A stretch of DNA of 64,000 bases from Neoceratodus forsteri (GCA_016271365.2 CM057456.1:1394399501-1394463500), one strand, 5' to 3'. Counted from the stretch's first letter, positions 1 to 11,305 are shown. Made by a program: numbers and translations. Notes: generated from the sequence alone by a model not told the origin.

Positions 1-57
1 TGTCTGAATAATCCCACATCTTGAGGGAATCCTTTATATATACAGTCAGTTATACAG

Positions 58-520
58 TGGTGATTTGCCCATGATGCTTTGCATTGTGGGAGTATGTGTG
101 ATTTTGTATTTCTTTGAAACTTGGCTTCCCGGCCAATGCGCTTTGGGGGTAACCATTGCCTCAGTACTTGTACACTGAGGTTCTTTGTCTTTCGCTTGTT
201 TTTTGGTTTTATTGGGTTCACCACAACATAACCCAGATAGACCATCTTAGGGTAGTTGGTTTATTCTACTGGGTTGTTATATAGACGAGGTACACTGATG
301 AGTCCTGGTAGGATGAAACACGTGTTTTTCTGTTGGCACCCTTTGCAAAGTGTGTGAGAGGCCTTTCGGCACCATGCATTTTTGCTTTAAAGTTGAACCA
401 GCATAATATTCTGTGGTGATTTGTATTGTGGGGGTATGTGTGATTTTGTATTTCTTTGAAACTTGGCTTCATGGCCAATACCCTTTGGGGTAACCACAAG
501 CACTGAGGTTCTTTGTCTTT
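58..520 (+). repeat. Penelope-like terminal region with duplicated segment
   Basis: Positions 58-155 and 414-494 are direct copies of one segment; both contain TGTGTGATTTTGTATTTCTT and then a GAAACTTGGCTTC stretch, and both are followed by ACTGAGGTTCTTTGTCTTT. Between them lies a hammerhead ribozyme core. Terminal direct repeats that carry hammerhead cores are known for Penelope-like retroelements and for retrozymes. Assigning this piece to a Penelope element is inference: no protein remains here. Confidence 0.45.
286..340 (+). ncRNA. Hammerhead ribozyme core, intact conserved bases
   Basis: CTGATGA at 295-301 is followed by a 5-pair stem II (GTCCT at 302-306 with AGGAT at 310-314, loop GGT, one G-U pair). 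GAAA follows at 315-318. A pair of A318-T325 and C319-G324 around ACGT would give a minimal stem III and a GTT cleavage triplet at 324-326. Very short stem III is typical of Penelope-type hammerheads. Stem I pairs poorly (only short matches such as ACA 292-294 with TGT 331-333), so self-cleavage is uncertain. Confidence 0.6.
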
Positions 521-1267
521 TGGTATAATTCATGCCACACCAAGAGTGACCATGAGCAGCTTTAATAGTCCAACGGTTCTGGCCAGACCAGTTGGTCTAG
601 TTTGTACCATCATGGTCCCGATGCCCTCTAGGATGTGGATATGGGTGAAATTGAGACACCTGGACTGTTTCAGTCTGTTCCAAGTCAGTCAGTCTTGACT
701 TCACCCCAGATGAAATTTGAACCAGTAGATGGACAAAACCAGTAAAAGCCAGACTGGTCCAGCCAGAACAGCGGGACTGTTCAGTTACTGTTGTTCTGAG
801 GCAAGTCCAATGGTCCAGAATTCACCCGTGCCCCCGTTATTAGCACTTTACTCTGTGCACTCCTCCTACAGCCAAAGATAGGATATGTGCTGGGAGTTCA
901 GACACACCCACCTGTTACCCCATTCCCTTGAGTGGTAATGGGACACAGGAAGTTGATTGCCTTGCTGACTCCCCTCGTGAGCAGCGTGGCTGGTCTTAAG
1001 AACAGGCTAACTAAGCAAGCCGTCTAGGGCACCAGTTGTGATGGGACACCAAATCAATAAATCCTTTCTTCTTGGCAGTCGGAGCTCACCAAAAATGGTG
1101 AACGGGGGGGGGGGGCACCAAAACCAAATTTACATTGGTGCACTTTTGGATCTATGTCTATAGCAACAAAAAGATCCAGTGCAAGGCCTACCAGCAAGAA
1201 AACAACCAGACTTTAATCCAGGTCACAGTGGTGCAAAAATATTTTTATTAGGTAGCTTAATAGCAGT
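521..1267. other. No recognised feature
   Basis: I see no coding, RNA or clear mobile-element signal here. A G-run lies near 1105-1117. Short open frames lack any recognisable domain. Confidence 0.5.
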
Positions 1268-1569
1268 GCAGATTTTAAAACCGGGCACACACCAGACAGG
1301 TAGACTGGCCACCACAGCTCTTAATAACAAATTAATAGTTTATTAAAATCCTATAATGGGACATTGAACAAAGCCTGCATACACACACAACTCGTTTCAG
1401 ACATGCTTAGTCCTTTATCAAAGACCTTTGATAAAGAACTAAGCATGTCCAAAAAGGCATGTGCAGGCTTTGTTCTGTGTCCCATTATGTGATTTTAATA
1501 AACTATTTGTTAGTAAGAGCTATGGTATCCTGTCTACCTGGTTGGTGTGTGCCTGATTTTAAAATTTAC
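1268..1569. repeat. Inverted repeat built from two Penelope-like tails
   Basis: The arms 1268-1423 and 1426-1569 are reverse complements with scattered mismatches, and meet with a 2-base spacer at 1424-1425. The innermost 22 bases pair with a single mismatch. Each arm, read outward from the centre, has a CTTTGATAAAG start, a GAAACGAG-like segment (intact only in the left arm), and a TTTTAATAAACTATT tail. That resembles a Penelope-like 3' end with a decayed hammerhead. A head-to-head pair of truncated copies, or a true foldback element, would both explain it. Confidence 0.7.
1391..1423 (-). ncRNA. Decayed hammerhead-like core in left arm
   Basis: On the minus strand the order is TTGATAA (for CTGATGA), a GGAC/GTC stem, and intact GAAAC. 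Two conserved core bases differ, so this is a relic. The matching right arm has lost GAAAC. Confidence 0.35.
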
Positions 1570-1625
1570 AGTTTTCAGTTTGGCCGTGAGCACCACTGTC
1601 CCTGTGCACACCTGTATGTTTCTCC

Positions 1626-1710
1626 AGCTTAATAGCAGAGTAGCAATATTAAAAGACAGACTTACAGGACAGGTGGCAGCAGTCAAGTTTCCCAACCCAT
1701 AGCTCTTAAT
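1626..1710. repeat. Third diverged copy of the 1268-1350 segment
   Basis: Starts AGCTTAATAGCAG and ends AGCTCTTAAT, with similar spacing to the outer part of the left arm at 1256-1325, in the same orientation. It supports a local array of these tails rather than a single event. Confidence 0.45.
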
Positions 1711-2737
1711 CCCTGGTGAGAGAACTCGTGACTTTAGGGACAAACAGGTCATTCTCCTTACAATGGAGATGATCACTGGCACTGGGCGGGGGGCCGATCT
1801 GCCACGCTGGTGACCCTGGTTCATACCCGGTATGTGGCATTAGAAGAAGAGGCGACAGTGAATGTGCAAATCATCTCCATGGATGCTGTCCTTGGGGGTC
1901 TGTGCTCTGTGGTACCAATTATAGAGCAACACCTGGTGGGACTTGGAGACACTATTGGCAATGTGGGTGATCACACATTGCATGGTGTTTCCCCTTCCAG
2001 GAGCATCACAGTCATGCGCATTTACGCTGGAGAGGAGAGCAGGATGAAAATCTGGGAGAAAAACCTCCACTGGAAACATAATGACATCAACACCTACCGG
2101 ACATGCTGAAAACACAGTTCCCCTCACTGACCATAGCGCAGTGAGCCTTGCTGTATAGTGGTAGTAGAAACGAGACCAGAGGCCAGCAGGGGCGGTGGTG
2201 CCGACTAGAATGGAGACCCCAGATTAAGTGGAGAAAATAGATGTCAGCCTCCCTCTTAGCCCTCATGAGCATTTCCAGGTGTTCACGGCTCCGAGGTAGG
2301 ATGCTGACACAAGCACAATGTGGCCTGGCTGTAACAGACACAGGTCACGTGCAGCAAAGACTTTCAGTCAGTTTCCCTACCCAGAGCATGCTGTATGGGT
2401 AAATAAGCCTGTATCCACAGAAGGCAGCCATCTTAGGCTGCTCTCGCCCCCCTCACACACCTGGCGCATGTGCATGCCATTTGTGGCCATCTTGATCATG
2501 GCTGCAGTGACTGTCTGCATGTGCAAAGAGACCCGGGGTCATATGGGTAGGGATTCCCTACCAGTCAGTTTGTAGGCACACATATAGCCATCTTGTGTGA
2601 AGCCACAACCCTGGGCAGCAGCATTCATGTGCAAAAACAGAGGTGGCCAGGTTGGTAGGGGCTTGCCTACTAACTGGTGAGCGCACACTTGCACAGCCAA
2701 TAGTTACCATTTTGGTAGTATTAAGATGCAGTTGTGG
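1711..2737. other. No recognised feature
   Basis: Several short frames are open on both strands at once between 1810 and 2580. None shows a known domain, so I do not call genes here. Confidence 0.5.
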
Positions 2738-3253
2738 TTAAAGAGCCCCTGACACCATTGTGACAACTTTGACAAAATGTAATGTTTAGCATAATTGAGC
2801 TTATAGTTTAATATTATTTCTGTATTTCTCATTCTTCTTTATTACTAAGAACATTTGCAGGTAAACAGGATCACTGTCCTGTCTGTTCTGGCTGCTTGCC
2901 TACATATGACATCACAGTTCTGATTATGACATCAGTCTGTTGCTGTGGGAATAATTATGATGCCATAGACAAGGGATTATTTATTTTACTTATTTATTTA
3001 TTTAAAAGTTGGTAACCTGGAAAAGCACCATGACCAGAAGCTCATTTCGAGCTGCAACCCGGATTATGATGTCATATGTAGGACAGCAGAAAGAGCAGAT
3101 AAGGTCTAAGGGGCAGTAAGCCTCTTTCATACAGCTGTCCTTGGTAATAAAGAAAAAAGGTAAATAATTATAGAAAATGCATGAAACATAAACTGAACTG
3201 TGTAAATCTCACATTTTTTCCAAGTTTGTCTAACGGTGTCAGGGGCTCTTTAA
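2738..3253. mobile_element. TTAA-flanked foldback/MITE element
   Basis: The element body 2742-3249 begins AGAGCCCCTGACACC and ends with the exact reverse complement GGTGTCAGGGGCTCT. TTAA flanks it at 2738-2741 and 3250-3253. The inverted repeats continue inward, with gaps, for about 210 bases (for example TACATATGACATCA near the inner end of both arms). TTAA duplications are known for piggyBac and Kolobok transposons, and for amphibian T2-type MITEs. There is no transposase, so it is non-autonomous. The loop near 2985-3020 holds an (ATTT)n stretch and GGTAACCTGG, recalling the LINE tails seen at 11.5 and 61.7 kb. Confidence 0.8.
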
Positions 3254-3763
3254 TGCACAGTAAAACCTGCAGAGATGTCTAGCAGCTGGTCCAATAAATA
3301 TAACATTACTTTAGTTGCAAAATACTGTACTCTTCCTCTACCGGGGGAGGGGGGGGGCATTAACATGATGTCACAATAGGAAATTAAACCCGAGCACTTT
3401 GGAGCCAACTCCCTGTCCCTGGCCTTAACCTCATTTTATCTTTGATCCCGACAGGTGTAGAACAGTGGTTAAGGTAAAGAAGTGCAAGGTGCAACATTCC
3501 TTCGCTACCATCCCAGGCAGGCCCCTTGTGTGTCATGTGCTCCAGGCAGAATTCCCTGAGGCCTCCCCCCCCCCCCCCACAAGGATATGGACTACAGTGA
3601 CCCTGGGAAGGCACCCTCACAGAAAACATGGTCAGCAGAGATATTATCCCTTATTTTGATTGAACAAACACTGATTAAGGGGATACTGGAATGTACTGAG
3701 GTGCAGGCAGCAGGCCATCCCCCCCAAACCTCCACTTCCTCCTAATACAGGAGTGCATTTCCC
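3254..3763. other. No recognised feature
   Basis: Holds a G-run at about 3344-3357 and a C-run at about 3567-3578, but no gene or repeat that I can name. Confidence 0.5.
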
Positions 3764-4456
3764 ATGCTTAGAACCACAAATAGGAAACAAAAAACACAGG
3801 TTCATATGCAGAAGGTGAGTCTGAGCCAGTGTGCCAGAGAAGGAGCAGGTTCAGATGACCAAGTTTTATCCCTTGGAAGCTATTCAAAACAGATCCAGGA
3901 AACCAAGGGTTTCAGAAATACAGCAACAGTGCCAGAACCCAGAAATGGATCCTCCCCATTAGACAGGAACAGAATTCTCAGGAATTCTTCTCAGTCTGTC
4001 CCATCATCGAAGAAATCACTCTCAAGAAATGGGAGGCGCCTGACCCAGGAAGGGCGCCAGAGAAAAGGACTTTTGAGAAATTCTTCCCCCTACAAGAGGA
4101 CAAAGCCAGACTCTGGTGCGCTGCTCCATCCATGGACCCCAGGTTGCAGCCCTCAGCCACAAAACTGTCTTTCCTGCCTTAGACTTGTCCCTCCTAAAGG
4201 AACCCGTAGTCAAAAAGATTGAAAAAGTGCTCAAAAAAGTATACAAACTAGCGAGAATGTCCAACAGACCAGCTGTTGCCGCCCTTTATGCCAGCAGAGC
4301 CCAGCTCAGATGGTTACAGGCACTATCACAGTCAATACTGCCAGACTCAGAACAAGTTGACCTGCTGAAGCAGACGGGGTTGCGAGATACATGGTGGTTG
4401 CCTCAGTAGACATTTTTAAAATCAATGCAAGAATTGTAGCAGTGGCCAGCCGAGGC
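3764..4456 (+). pseudogene. DIRS-like gag (ORF1) fragment
   Basis: Frames in this stretch read like the middle of vertebrate DIRS ORF1: a segment ending DKARLWCAAPSMDPRLQPSA near 4100-4160, then LKEPVVKKIEKVLKKVYKLA near 4192-4252, then a helical AALYASRAQLRWLQAL segment. The protein is broken by frame changes near 4110 and 4200 and is then interrupted by a SINE at 4470. There are no catalytic motifs. The assignment rests on resemblance to the two DIRS copies further right and is moderate. Confidence 0.5.
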
Positions 4457-4469
4457 AGAAGTACACTTT

Positions 4470-5070
4470 TTTTTTTTTTTTTCCCCCTCGCCTTACTTGC
4501 CCCCTGGCCTGCCTCTCCTTCCGGTTGCTCATGACTCCCCTGACCTCCTTGCCCTGACCCCCTTCCACTCACCTCAGATCACAACCGACCCAGGGGTGGC
4601 CCGGCATAACCCTTTGCCAGATGGGTCCCTCTCCGAGGGGGAAGGTGCCAGGAGGGGGATACCAGCACGCTATTCAAGTCAGTCCCCGGGCGCTGCTGAG
4701 GTGGATTCCGGGGAGTCGGGGCATCTGAGATGGTGGGAGCCGGCAGCCATCATCCGTCCGACCAGGAGGCAGTTTTTCCGCTTTTCTCCCCGGGGGGCGT
4801 GGTGTGCCACGGACGTCTAGGCCAAAGCCAACGTTCACCACACCTCTTGTACAGTGGGGCTCGCTTGAGTTGTTGCTCTCCTGGCCTCCACCAGGGGGCA
4901 GCAGGCAGCGAGCCATGTCCCCTCCCTTCCCCCCGGAGAAGGCGAGCAGTCGCGGGATGCTCAAGCCTTCTCCCCCTGGCTGGCTCTCCAGCAACCCGAG
5001 TCCGTTTCCAAACCCGGGCTGCCGGCATCACAAGTAGAAATCCAACTGCTGCACCGACGAGCCGGCACCC
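4470..5070 (-). mobile_element. tRNA-derived SINE, copy 1 (minus strand)
   Basis: Target duplications AGAAGTACACTTT (4457-4469) and AGAAGTACTCTTT (5071-5083) differ at one base. On the minus strand the element starts with a tRNA-like head: box A-like GTGCAGCAGTTGG and box B-like GGGTTTGGAAACGG. A GC-rich body with GGGGAGAAGG follows, and the element ends in an A-run (T-run at 4467-4482 on plus). Same family as the copies at 15144-15745 and 53773-54274. It is non-coding and would depend on a LINE for movement. Confidence 0.8.
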
Positions 5071-5083
5071 AGAAGTACTCTTT

Positions 5084-6308
5084 GGCTAAAACTACAGGAT
5101 GCGGATTTGGACTTCTAAGTGCTGCTGATCTGCTGATGAAGTTAACCATTCAGAGGGGGGGAGCCTGTTTGGAAACAGCCTGGACAGGTTCCTTAAAATG
5201 AGGAAAGAGCAGATGGAAAAACCCTCGCTAAAGAGAAACCAGGGAGACTGACAACCCTTCCTTTCTTTTCAAACAAATTCTGCATCAAGAAATTGAAAAG
5301 GGAAAGATGCCAGATGCACAGTAAGACCTACAACCAAAAGAATCATGGCATTTGGAAACCCATAAAACAATTGTAACACAGTGAGCTAAGAAAATACAAT
5401 TTATTATGGTGCATCAGTTCAGTGCTAACGAAACCATCTTCTTGAATGTATATGTGTGTTCATGTGTTCTCAGAGAAATCACAGGTCACTGTTGCACTGT
5501 TTGCATAAAACGTGAGGCAGTCTTCTTAGAAGCCCCAGAAGACTTGTAGAAGTTGAAGCGCCGGAATAAGTGGTAAGCTGCTCCTGCTGCACCAGTTTTT
5601 TTTTTTTTTTTTTTCCTTGCGCACTTTAGCAATGAATTGTTGCACCTTAATAAATTATTGCATTTTCTTAGATCACATTGTTAAGGTGTTTCATGGATTT
5701 CCAAGTGCCATGGTTCTTTTAGTTGTGCGTCTGTGTGTTGGGGTAGGCAACCCCCTACCGAGGCACCGGCCCTGCACTGTGAATCGTAGTTCTGAGCCTT
5801 GGACTTTGCCTTTTGGTTTTGCCATTGAGAAGTGTTGATCACTGGCGTCTTGTAGTGTGAAACCCTTTTGTGTGGATTTGTTGGAGCTGCTTTTTGTTGT
5901 ACTGCCTGAGACTAGAAGTACTCACTTGAGACAGGAAGAAATGCAGGAGAGTGGGTCAGCACTGGCATCCAGAGTTTCAGAAAGGTACAGCTGGGAGAGG
6001 ATGGAAAGTCTATCCAGTGAAAGACAAAAGGCAGAGGAGAGACTGAGAAGAGTGGAACTGCCATCAGACTTATAAGGTGATATAACACAAGCCTTTAACA
6101 AACTAGAGAAACTGCTGTGCAGGGAGATTGACATTACCTATGACATCACAACCCTAGAACAGTAGATAGGGAACGGGCAACTAGGGGCCTGCGAGGAACA
6201 GTAATTCCATCTAGTGGGTTGGATACATTCAAAAAACATGGAGGAGTGGCTAAAACCAGCAAGAGAATGCTCAGAGAAAAGTAGTAAATTGATTATAAAG
6301 GAGGACAA
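5084..6308 (+). other. DIRS relic tail, then unassigned DNA
   Basis: The first 250 bases or so may continue the DIRS gag relic that the SINE interrupts. A T-run lies at about 5597-5615. From about 5857 short frames (for example one with RQKAEERLRRVEL near 6023) could be the region just upstream of the L1-like RT that follows. No domain is clear. Confidence 0.3.
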
Positions 6309-7690
6309 ATGAAATGCCCTGGTCCTGACGGGCATCCAGTCGAATGGTATAAGGCCTTCTTCTTATCTTTGATTCCACACCTGCTTAAAGAGATCTATCA
6401 AGATACACCTCTGCAGCTGATAAATAGGTACCTTACTGCCACAGCATTCTGAAATACATGAGCTGTCCCAAAAGTACGGTGCAGAATAAAAATTATTTCC
6501 CCTCGTAAAATGCATCAAACCGGGTCTCAAGGGCTTCCCCCTTTTTTGCAGCAGCAGCAGTAGCCTAGCTCTGCCCCAGCGCTCACCAACGTTATGACGA
6601 GATGCCAGTGAGAGCATGGGGGCGTGCTCCATTATAAGCAATGGGCGGCGGCTTTACAATCTATTTTTAACATTATTTTGGCCAGTTGGTAATGAAACGT
6701 GGGCACTGGTCGACTAACGAGGCCCTTGTTAGTCAACCGGTGCCCACGTTTCATTACTAACTGGGAAGCCCTTGGGACCCAGTTTAATTAAAATTACGAG
6801 TGCTGTAATATGTTATTGGTGGCATGACTGGGGGGAATCTTACAACTGGAGAATGCTGTGGCAATAAGGCACCTACTTATTAGGTGCAGAGGCTGATCAA
6901 TACAGGCTGGTAGATCTCCTTAATGTTTGTTTGGGCATCCAGGATGATGAGGCTCCACCTCCCTCTTGGTCTGGTGCCATTATATCCGTAATCAACTCCA
7001 CCCTTTCAGCTTCATACAGACCTATGTCGGTATTAAATACAGATGATAAAATTTATATGTCTGTCTGGGACTGTCAGTTGGAAGGTCTTCTCCCATCTGT
7101 CATCCACCCAGATCAATCTGGGTTTATTCGCAGTAGATAGACCTTTCACAATATTTCCAGAGTGGTTCATCTCATGGACCATGTCTTACAACGGTCGATC
7201 CCTACAGACCTTGTCAATTTAGATGCTGACAAAGCATTTGATAGGGTATCCTGGCCCTTTTTGTGGCAAACGTAATTGGAATTTGGCTTCCCCTCAAAGG
7301 TAGTCTCTTGGATACAGAGTGCCTACAGTTCCCCTTTCACCTATTTGTGAATAAATGGCCAGTTATCGAACCCAATTAAATTGTTTAGGAGTGTGAGACA
7401 GGGCTGCCCTCTTTCACCTCTATTATTTGCTGTTTACTTAGAGCCCCTTGCTATAGCCCTTAAGGAGTCTGTGGATGTGGAGGGCATCCCCCTTGGTGGT
7501 CAGGCTTACAAAATTTGTCTCTATGCTGATGACATTTTATTAACTCTTCTGGACCCAGAGGTTTCACTCCTCATGGTGTGGCACCTTTTGAGGGAGTTTG
7601 GGGCTTTATCTGGTTATCCAATTAATGATCTAAAGACTGAAGTCCTAACCTTAAATTTCCAGCCATCTGGGAGGTTGAAATTGCAGTTGC
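6309..7690 (+). pseudogene. L1-like LINE reverse transcriptase, broken
   Basis: Starts with KCPGPDGHPVEWYKAFF, typical of the N-terminal RT block of L1/Tx1-type LINEs. It continues after a non-coding insertion with SYRPMSVLNTDDKI (about 7011-7052), HPDQSGFI (about 7107-7130), NLDADKAFDRVSWPFLW, and VRQGCPLSPLLFAVYLEPLA (about 7390-7450). The catalytic YADD (in ICLYADDILL near 7510-7545) is intact. At least three stops and the insertion at about 6450-6900 disable it. RT would copy the element RNA at a nicked target site. The endonuclease and 5' end are absent. Confidence 0.85.
6682..6762. repeat. 35-base-arm hairpin inside the L1-like relic
   Basis: Arms 6684-6718 and 6728-6762 pair with about four mismatches around the loop GAGGCCCTT. 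It sits in DNA that interrupts the L1-like coding sequence, so it is probably part of a small inserted element whose ends I could not define. Confidence 0.7.
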
Positions 7691-7734
7691 CACTTCGTTG
7701 GAGCTGTATAACTATTAATCAAATAAAATCGAAT

Positions 7735-7950
7735 CAGCTTTTATTGGCGCCAGGTCCAGATGGGTATCCCTCAGAATTTTATAACAAATTCAAAAAGCTG
7801 CTACTGCCCATACTACTCCCGGCCTTACATTTGGTCTAGGAGGGAGAACCCCCCACCCACATGGCAATATGCCACCATATCAGCCACACTTAAACCCCAT
7901 GAAGATGTTAAACACCCCACCTCATGTCTCCCCATTTCATGCCATTGACT
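7735..7950 (+). pseudogene. Second L1-like RT fragment
   Basis: LLLAPGPDGYPSEFYNKFKK (about 7738-7797) is again the start of an L1-type RT block. A frame change leads to WQYATISATLKPHEDVKHP (about 7865-7920). It follows the C-terminal part of the first fragment, so it belongs to a different insertion. The AT-rich stretch 7951-8154 has no recognised feature. Confidence 0.7.
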
Positions 7951-8508
7951 GACTTCGGTATAGGTTTTCCTCTGGTTCTCCCCGTTATTTATTAATTTTG
8001 ATTATTTCACTCCACTATTATACTTCTATAGTTTGTTTTCCTGCTCCAGATTATTAGGTATGTGATAGTATGGTATTTGCTCCTGTAATTCAGATTTGTA
8101 TCTCTGTGATATATGCTTTTACTGCTTATGACTTCTTGTTATGTTGTAGTAGTAGTAGAAATTGTATTGATCGGTCAAAAGGCCTTTACAAATTCATGTG
8201 CCACGTAGTAATATAAAATAAATACATTTGAGCATTTCATAAATACAGTTTTTGTGCATACAATGAGATAGCAGCAGCATTATTAAAACATTTCTAGACA
8301 GTAGTGCATCTAGATATTACCCTGATTTCACAGATTGGCTAGTACCCCCTTACACCTAAATATATTGTACGTAACTTGAATATTAAAATGCATCATCTAC
8401 CCAACTTAAATTTCCTAGATAGACTGACATCAGAACGTGCTCATCCTTTCTTAGTTTGTGGAAACAGAGGCTTCTCTAATATATCCCTTTATCTCATGTA
8501 GTCATAAA

Positions 8509-9105
8509 TTATTTTAAGTTAACTTTATTCTGCTGGATAATTCTAATTTTAGTAATGGCTAACAAATGGGCTGCAACACCCCTAATTATTATTTCATCAT
8601 TCGTAGTGAACCAAACCTTCAGAAGCAGACCTGTGTCTGTCTGTTGCATAGCATCCCATAGCGGTTGACGATATTGCACTCTAGGCTGCAAGTACCATTC
8701 ACAGTTAAAAATTACATGATACAAGTCTTCTGCTTGGGATTGGTTACAGGTACAGCAACAAGATTTGTCATTAGTAATCCCTTCATATCTCACTTTTAAG
8801 ACATTACTGGGAAATAGCTCCAGACGCTATCGAGTGTATAATTTTCATTTTTTATCATCTGAAAGAATATCCAGATAATGTCTATGATAGTGCAGTATAT
8901 CATTCTGCACTATCCAATAAGAAATATGGAGTTTAGTAATATTTTCCAAGTCACATAGTTTATGATGTTCTACTAACTTGTCTGTGACATACCTCTGATA
9001 TTTCAGGCTTATGGTAATGCCTTTGGTGGTGTAATATTCTAGTACCCCAAGACTGGTCATTTTTAGAATCATCTGTACCCTTTGTAACCAATTTACATTC
9101 AACAA
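8509..9105 (-). pseudogene. I-type LINE C-terminal domain
   Basis: The 8793-8509 frame contains CCCTCNQSQAEDLYHVIFNC, a Cys/His knuckle of the kind found after the RT in several LINE groups and thought to bind nucleic acid. The 9105-8845 frame lies between it and the RT. Frame breaks separate the pieces, so no intact product is expected. Confidence 0.6.
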
Positions 9106-9293
9106 ATTGTTATCTACTCAATATTTCTTCTCCTGCAGACATATGTGAGGGATTCGGTGTTTCCATATTGAAGCAGTCAAATCCAGTAGTTCACTTTTTT
9201 GGCATAAAAATATCCTGCTATGCCTGGTAAACCTAGCTCAGCTCTAAGTGCAGTGGGTACTGAGTTTCCCAGACCCAGAGATGCTTTTAGTAA

Positions 9294-10430
9294 TCAATTC
9301 ACAGGTCCTTCTATAACTTCAAATTTACCATTATCCCAGACTTCAGCATTATAAAGTGCTTGTGCATTATAGTTTGCTTTTAAAGCCAGTATAAGAGGCC
9401 TAAGTGTATTTCCACCATACTTTCTATTAAATAGACTAAGGGAGGTTGCCATCTGTTTCAGTTTTATTTTCAATAATTTAATGTGGGTAAACCAACTACC
9501 ATCATTAGAGAATGTGAGTCCTAGATATGTGCACTGTTTTACTGTATCCAGCTTTTTCCCACCAATCTGCCAAGTTCTAGCTATACTGTACATCCACCAC
9601 CAAGAATCATGATCTTTCTTTTTGTTTAATTAATTTTGAATGAATGGTCAAATGCATATATATTCAACAATTTAATTTTTTTTTGTAATCCAGACTGTGA
9701 GAGGGAAAACGGAACTAAATCATCTGTATAAACCAAGGCTACACAATACCTATTCAAAATTTTTGGGGAGTTGGATTCACTTATTTCTAATTGCTGCGAA
9801 CAAATTATTTATGTAAATACAAAAAAGAAGTGGGGTCAGGACACAGCCCTGTCTGACTCCCTTGTTGGTGGGGAAATTAGCTGATAACTGTCCAGATCTT
9901 GCTAGTCTGATCTGAGCCCATGTCCCCGTATATAGTTCACTGATAACGGCAGTCAGGGAATCTGATATACCCCATTGTTTCATTTGTTTCCATAAAGTAT
10001 TACATGCAATCGTATCAAATGCTGAAGTAAAATCTATAAAAGCTGCATACAATTTCTGCTTTCTTAATTTAACATACTTCTCAACTAAATGTTTTAAGTA
10101 TAAAACAGTTATCGGTAGTGGAATAACCGTTTCTTAAGCCAGCCTGTAATTCTGATAAATCACCCAAGTTGTATATCTGTTCATTTAATCTGTCTAGAAT
10201 AAATTTTGTAAATATTTTACACATATTGTCCAGAACTGATAGAGGTCTGTACATAGCAGGATTTTTCTTATCACCTCTCTTATACATGGAGATAACCAGG
10301 GCCCCTTTCCAGGAGGATGGAAATACTAGTGTGGTACAGCAGTTATTAAAAAATGCTGCTAAAATTTTAGCCCACATAGAAGCAGCGGCAAGAAATACTT
10401 TAACCGGAATTAAGTCCTAGCCTGTAGTCT
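9294..10430 (-). pseudogene. I-type LINE reverse transcriptase, broken
   Basis: The minus-strand frame 10377-10081 has FPSSWKGALVISMYKRGDKK and then MYRPLSVLDNMCKIFTKFIL. The frame 10052-9777 has AAFIDFTSAFDTI (first catalytic Asp block) and NKGVRQGCVLTPLLFCIYIN. The frame 9593-9294 has QCTYLGLTFSNDGSW, the thumb-proximal block. The catalytic YADD block falls in the gap between frames (9593-9777), and I could not confirm it. Breaks near 10065 and 9700 disable the gene. Confidence 0.8.
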
Positions 10431-10639
10431 TTTTCTGTTTTAGGGCAGCAATTGCAAAATACACTTCATCTATTGAAATCTCCCTAAATTGTGTCATGCC
10501 TGGTTTATTTGTATCTAATATAGTATTTGTTGTTGAATCAGAGAAAACAGCCGAGTACTATTCAACCCATTCGCACATTGAGATATGAGTCAATCTCATA
10601 TTTTAATTTGTTAGTTTCTTTTGCTGCTAAGAGCCAATA

Positions 10640-10800
10640 TGATTGATAGTTATTCTTTTCTATTGTTACAACAAAAACAAGGTGTTGCGTCAGCATGTGA
10701 TCTGAAAGCAAAACAAAATGGTTATATTAAATACACGCTGAAAATAGAAAATAGAGTTAAAAATCTATGTTTCAACCGTAGGTCTTCTTCAGGAAATATC
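10640..10800 (-). repeat. Possible Penelope-like tail fragment
   Basis: This AT-rich stretch interrupts the I-type LINE between its linker and RT regions and ends in a hammerhead-like motif on the minus strand. Its edges are not defined by target duplications, so the assignment is tentative. Confidence 0.3.
10769..10793 (-). ncRNA. Hammerhead-like motif, near-intact core
   Basis: The minus strand reads CTGAAGA (one base off CTGATGA), then AGACC-TAC-GGTT as stem II, then GAAAC. Stems I and III are not evident. It is likely a relic. Confidence 0.35.
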
Positions 10801-11035
10801 TAAAAGAGAAAAAAACAAAGTTAGTGTAGAGGGGAGGTAAAATAAGAGATATATATGTGGGGAAAGAAAAAAGAAGGCTGTGGGAGAAATGATAAATGGC
10901 AAGATTAAAAGAGAATCTGTGAAACATTTTATTCCATTGCATAAGCTGATATTCCTTTTGGTTTTTTATCCAGGAATACTTTATAACTTTTCCTGGCTTG
11001 GTTAAGAATCTTACTTTTATTTCTTAGTTCATTAT

Positions 11036-11305
11036 TTATGTTTTTGATAAGCCAAATAAGTGGGGTTTTTTTCCCAATCGACACTCCGCATCAGACCATG
11101 TGTTCTGACTACAATTCTTAGAACCTTGTGGTGTTATATTTTTTAATAGGACTCTTACTGCCTCAAGACACTTGTGGAGTAAGTAGTTCAGTTCTTCTCC
11201 TGTAGTGTCATTGCCCGTTTCATTGGTTAAAGTCTGGACTTTCTGCTTAATATTTTCTTTTGAAGAATCGCGCCATCTAATTTTAATATGATCCCTTATT
11301 TCCAT
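11036..11305 (-). pseudogene. I-type LINE linker fragment
   Basis: An 89-residue minus-strand frame (DHIKIRWRDSSKENIKQKVQ and following) lies between the endonuclease and RT pieces in the expected order. It has no catalytic motif. It is assigned by position only. Confidence 0.4.

Noticed and set aside
1810..2575. Frames of about 85-99 residues on both strands
   Set aside because: No domain, mutual overlap and no supporting signals.
4497..5149. Several 60-119 residue frames on both strands
   Set aside because: They are translations of the GC-rich SINE body.
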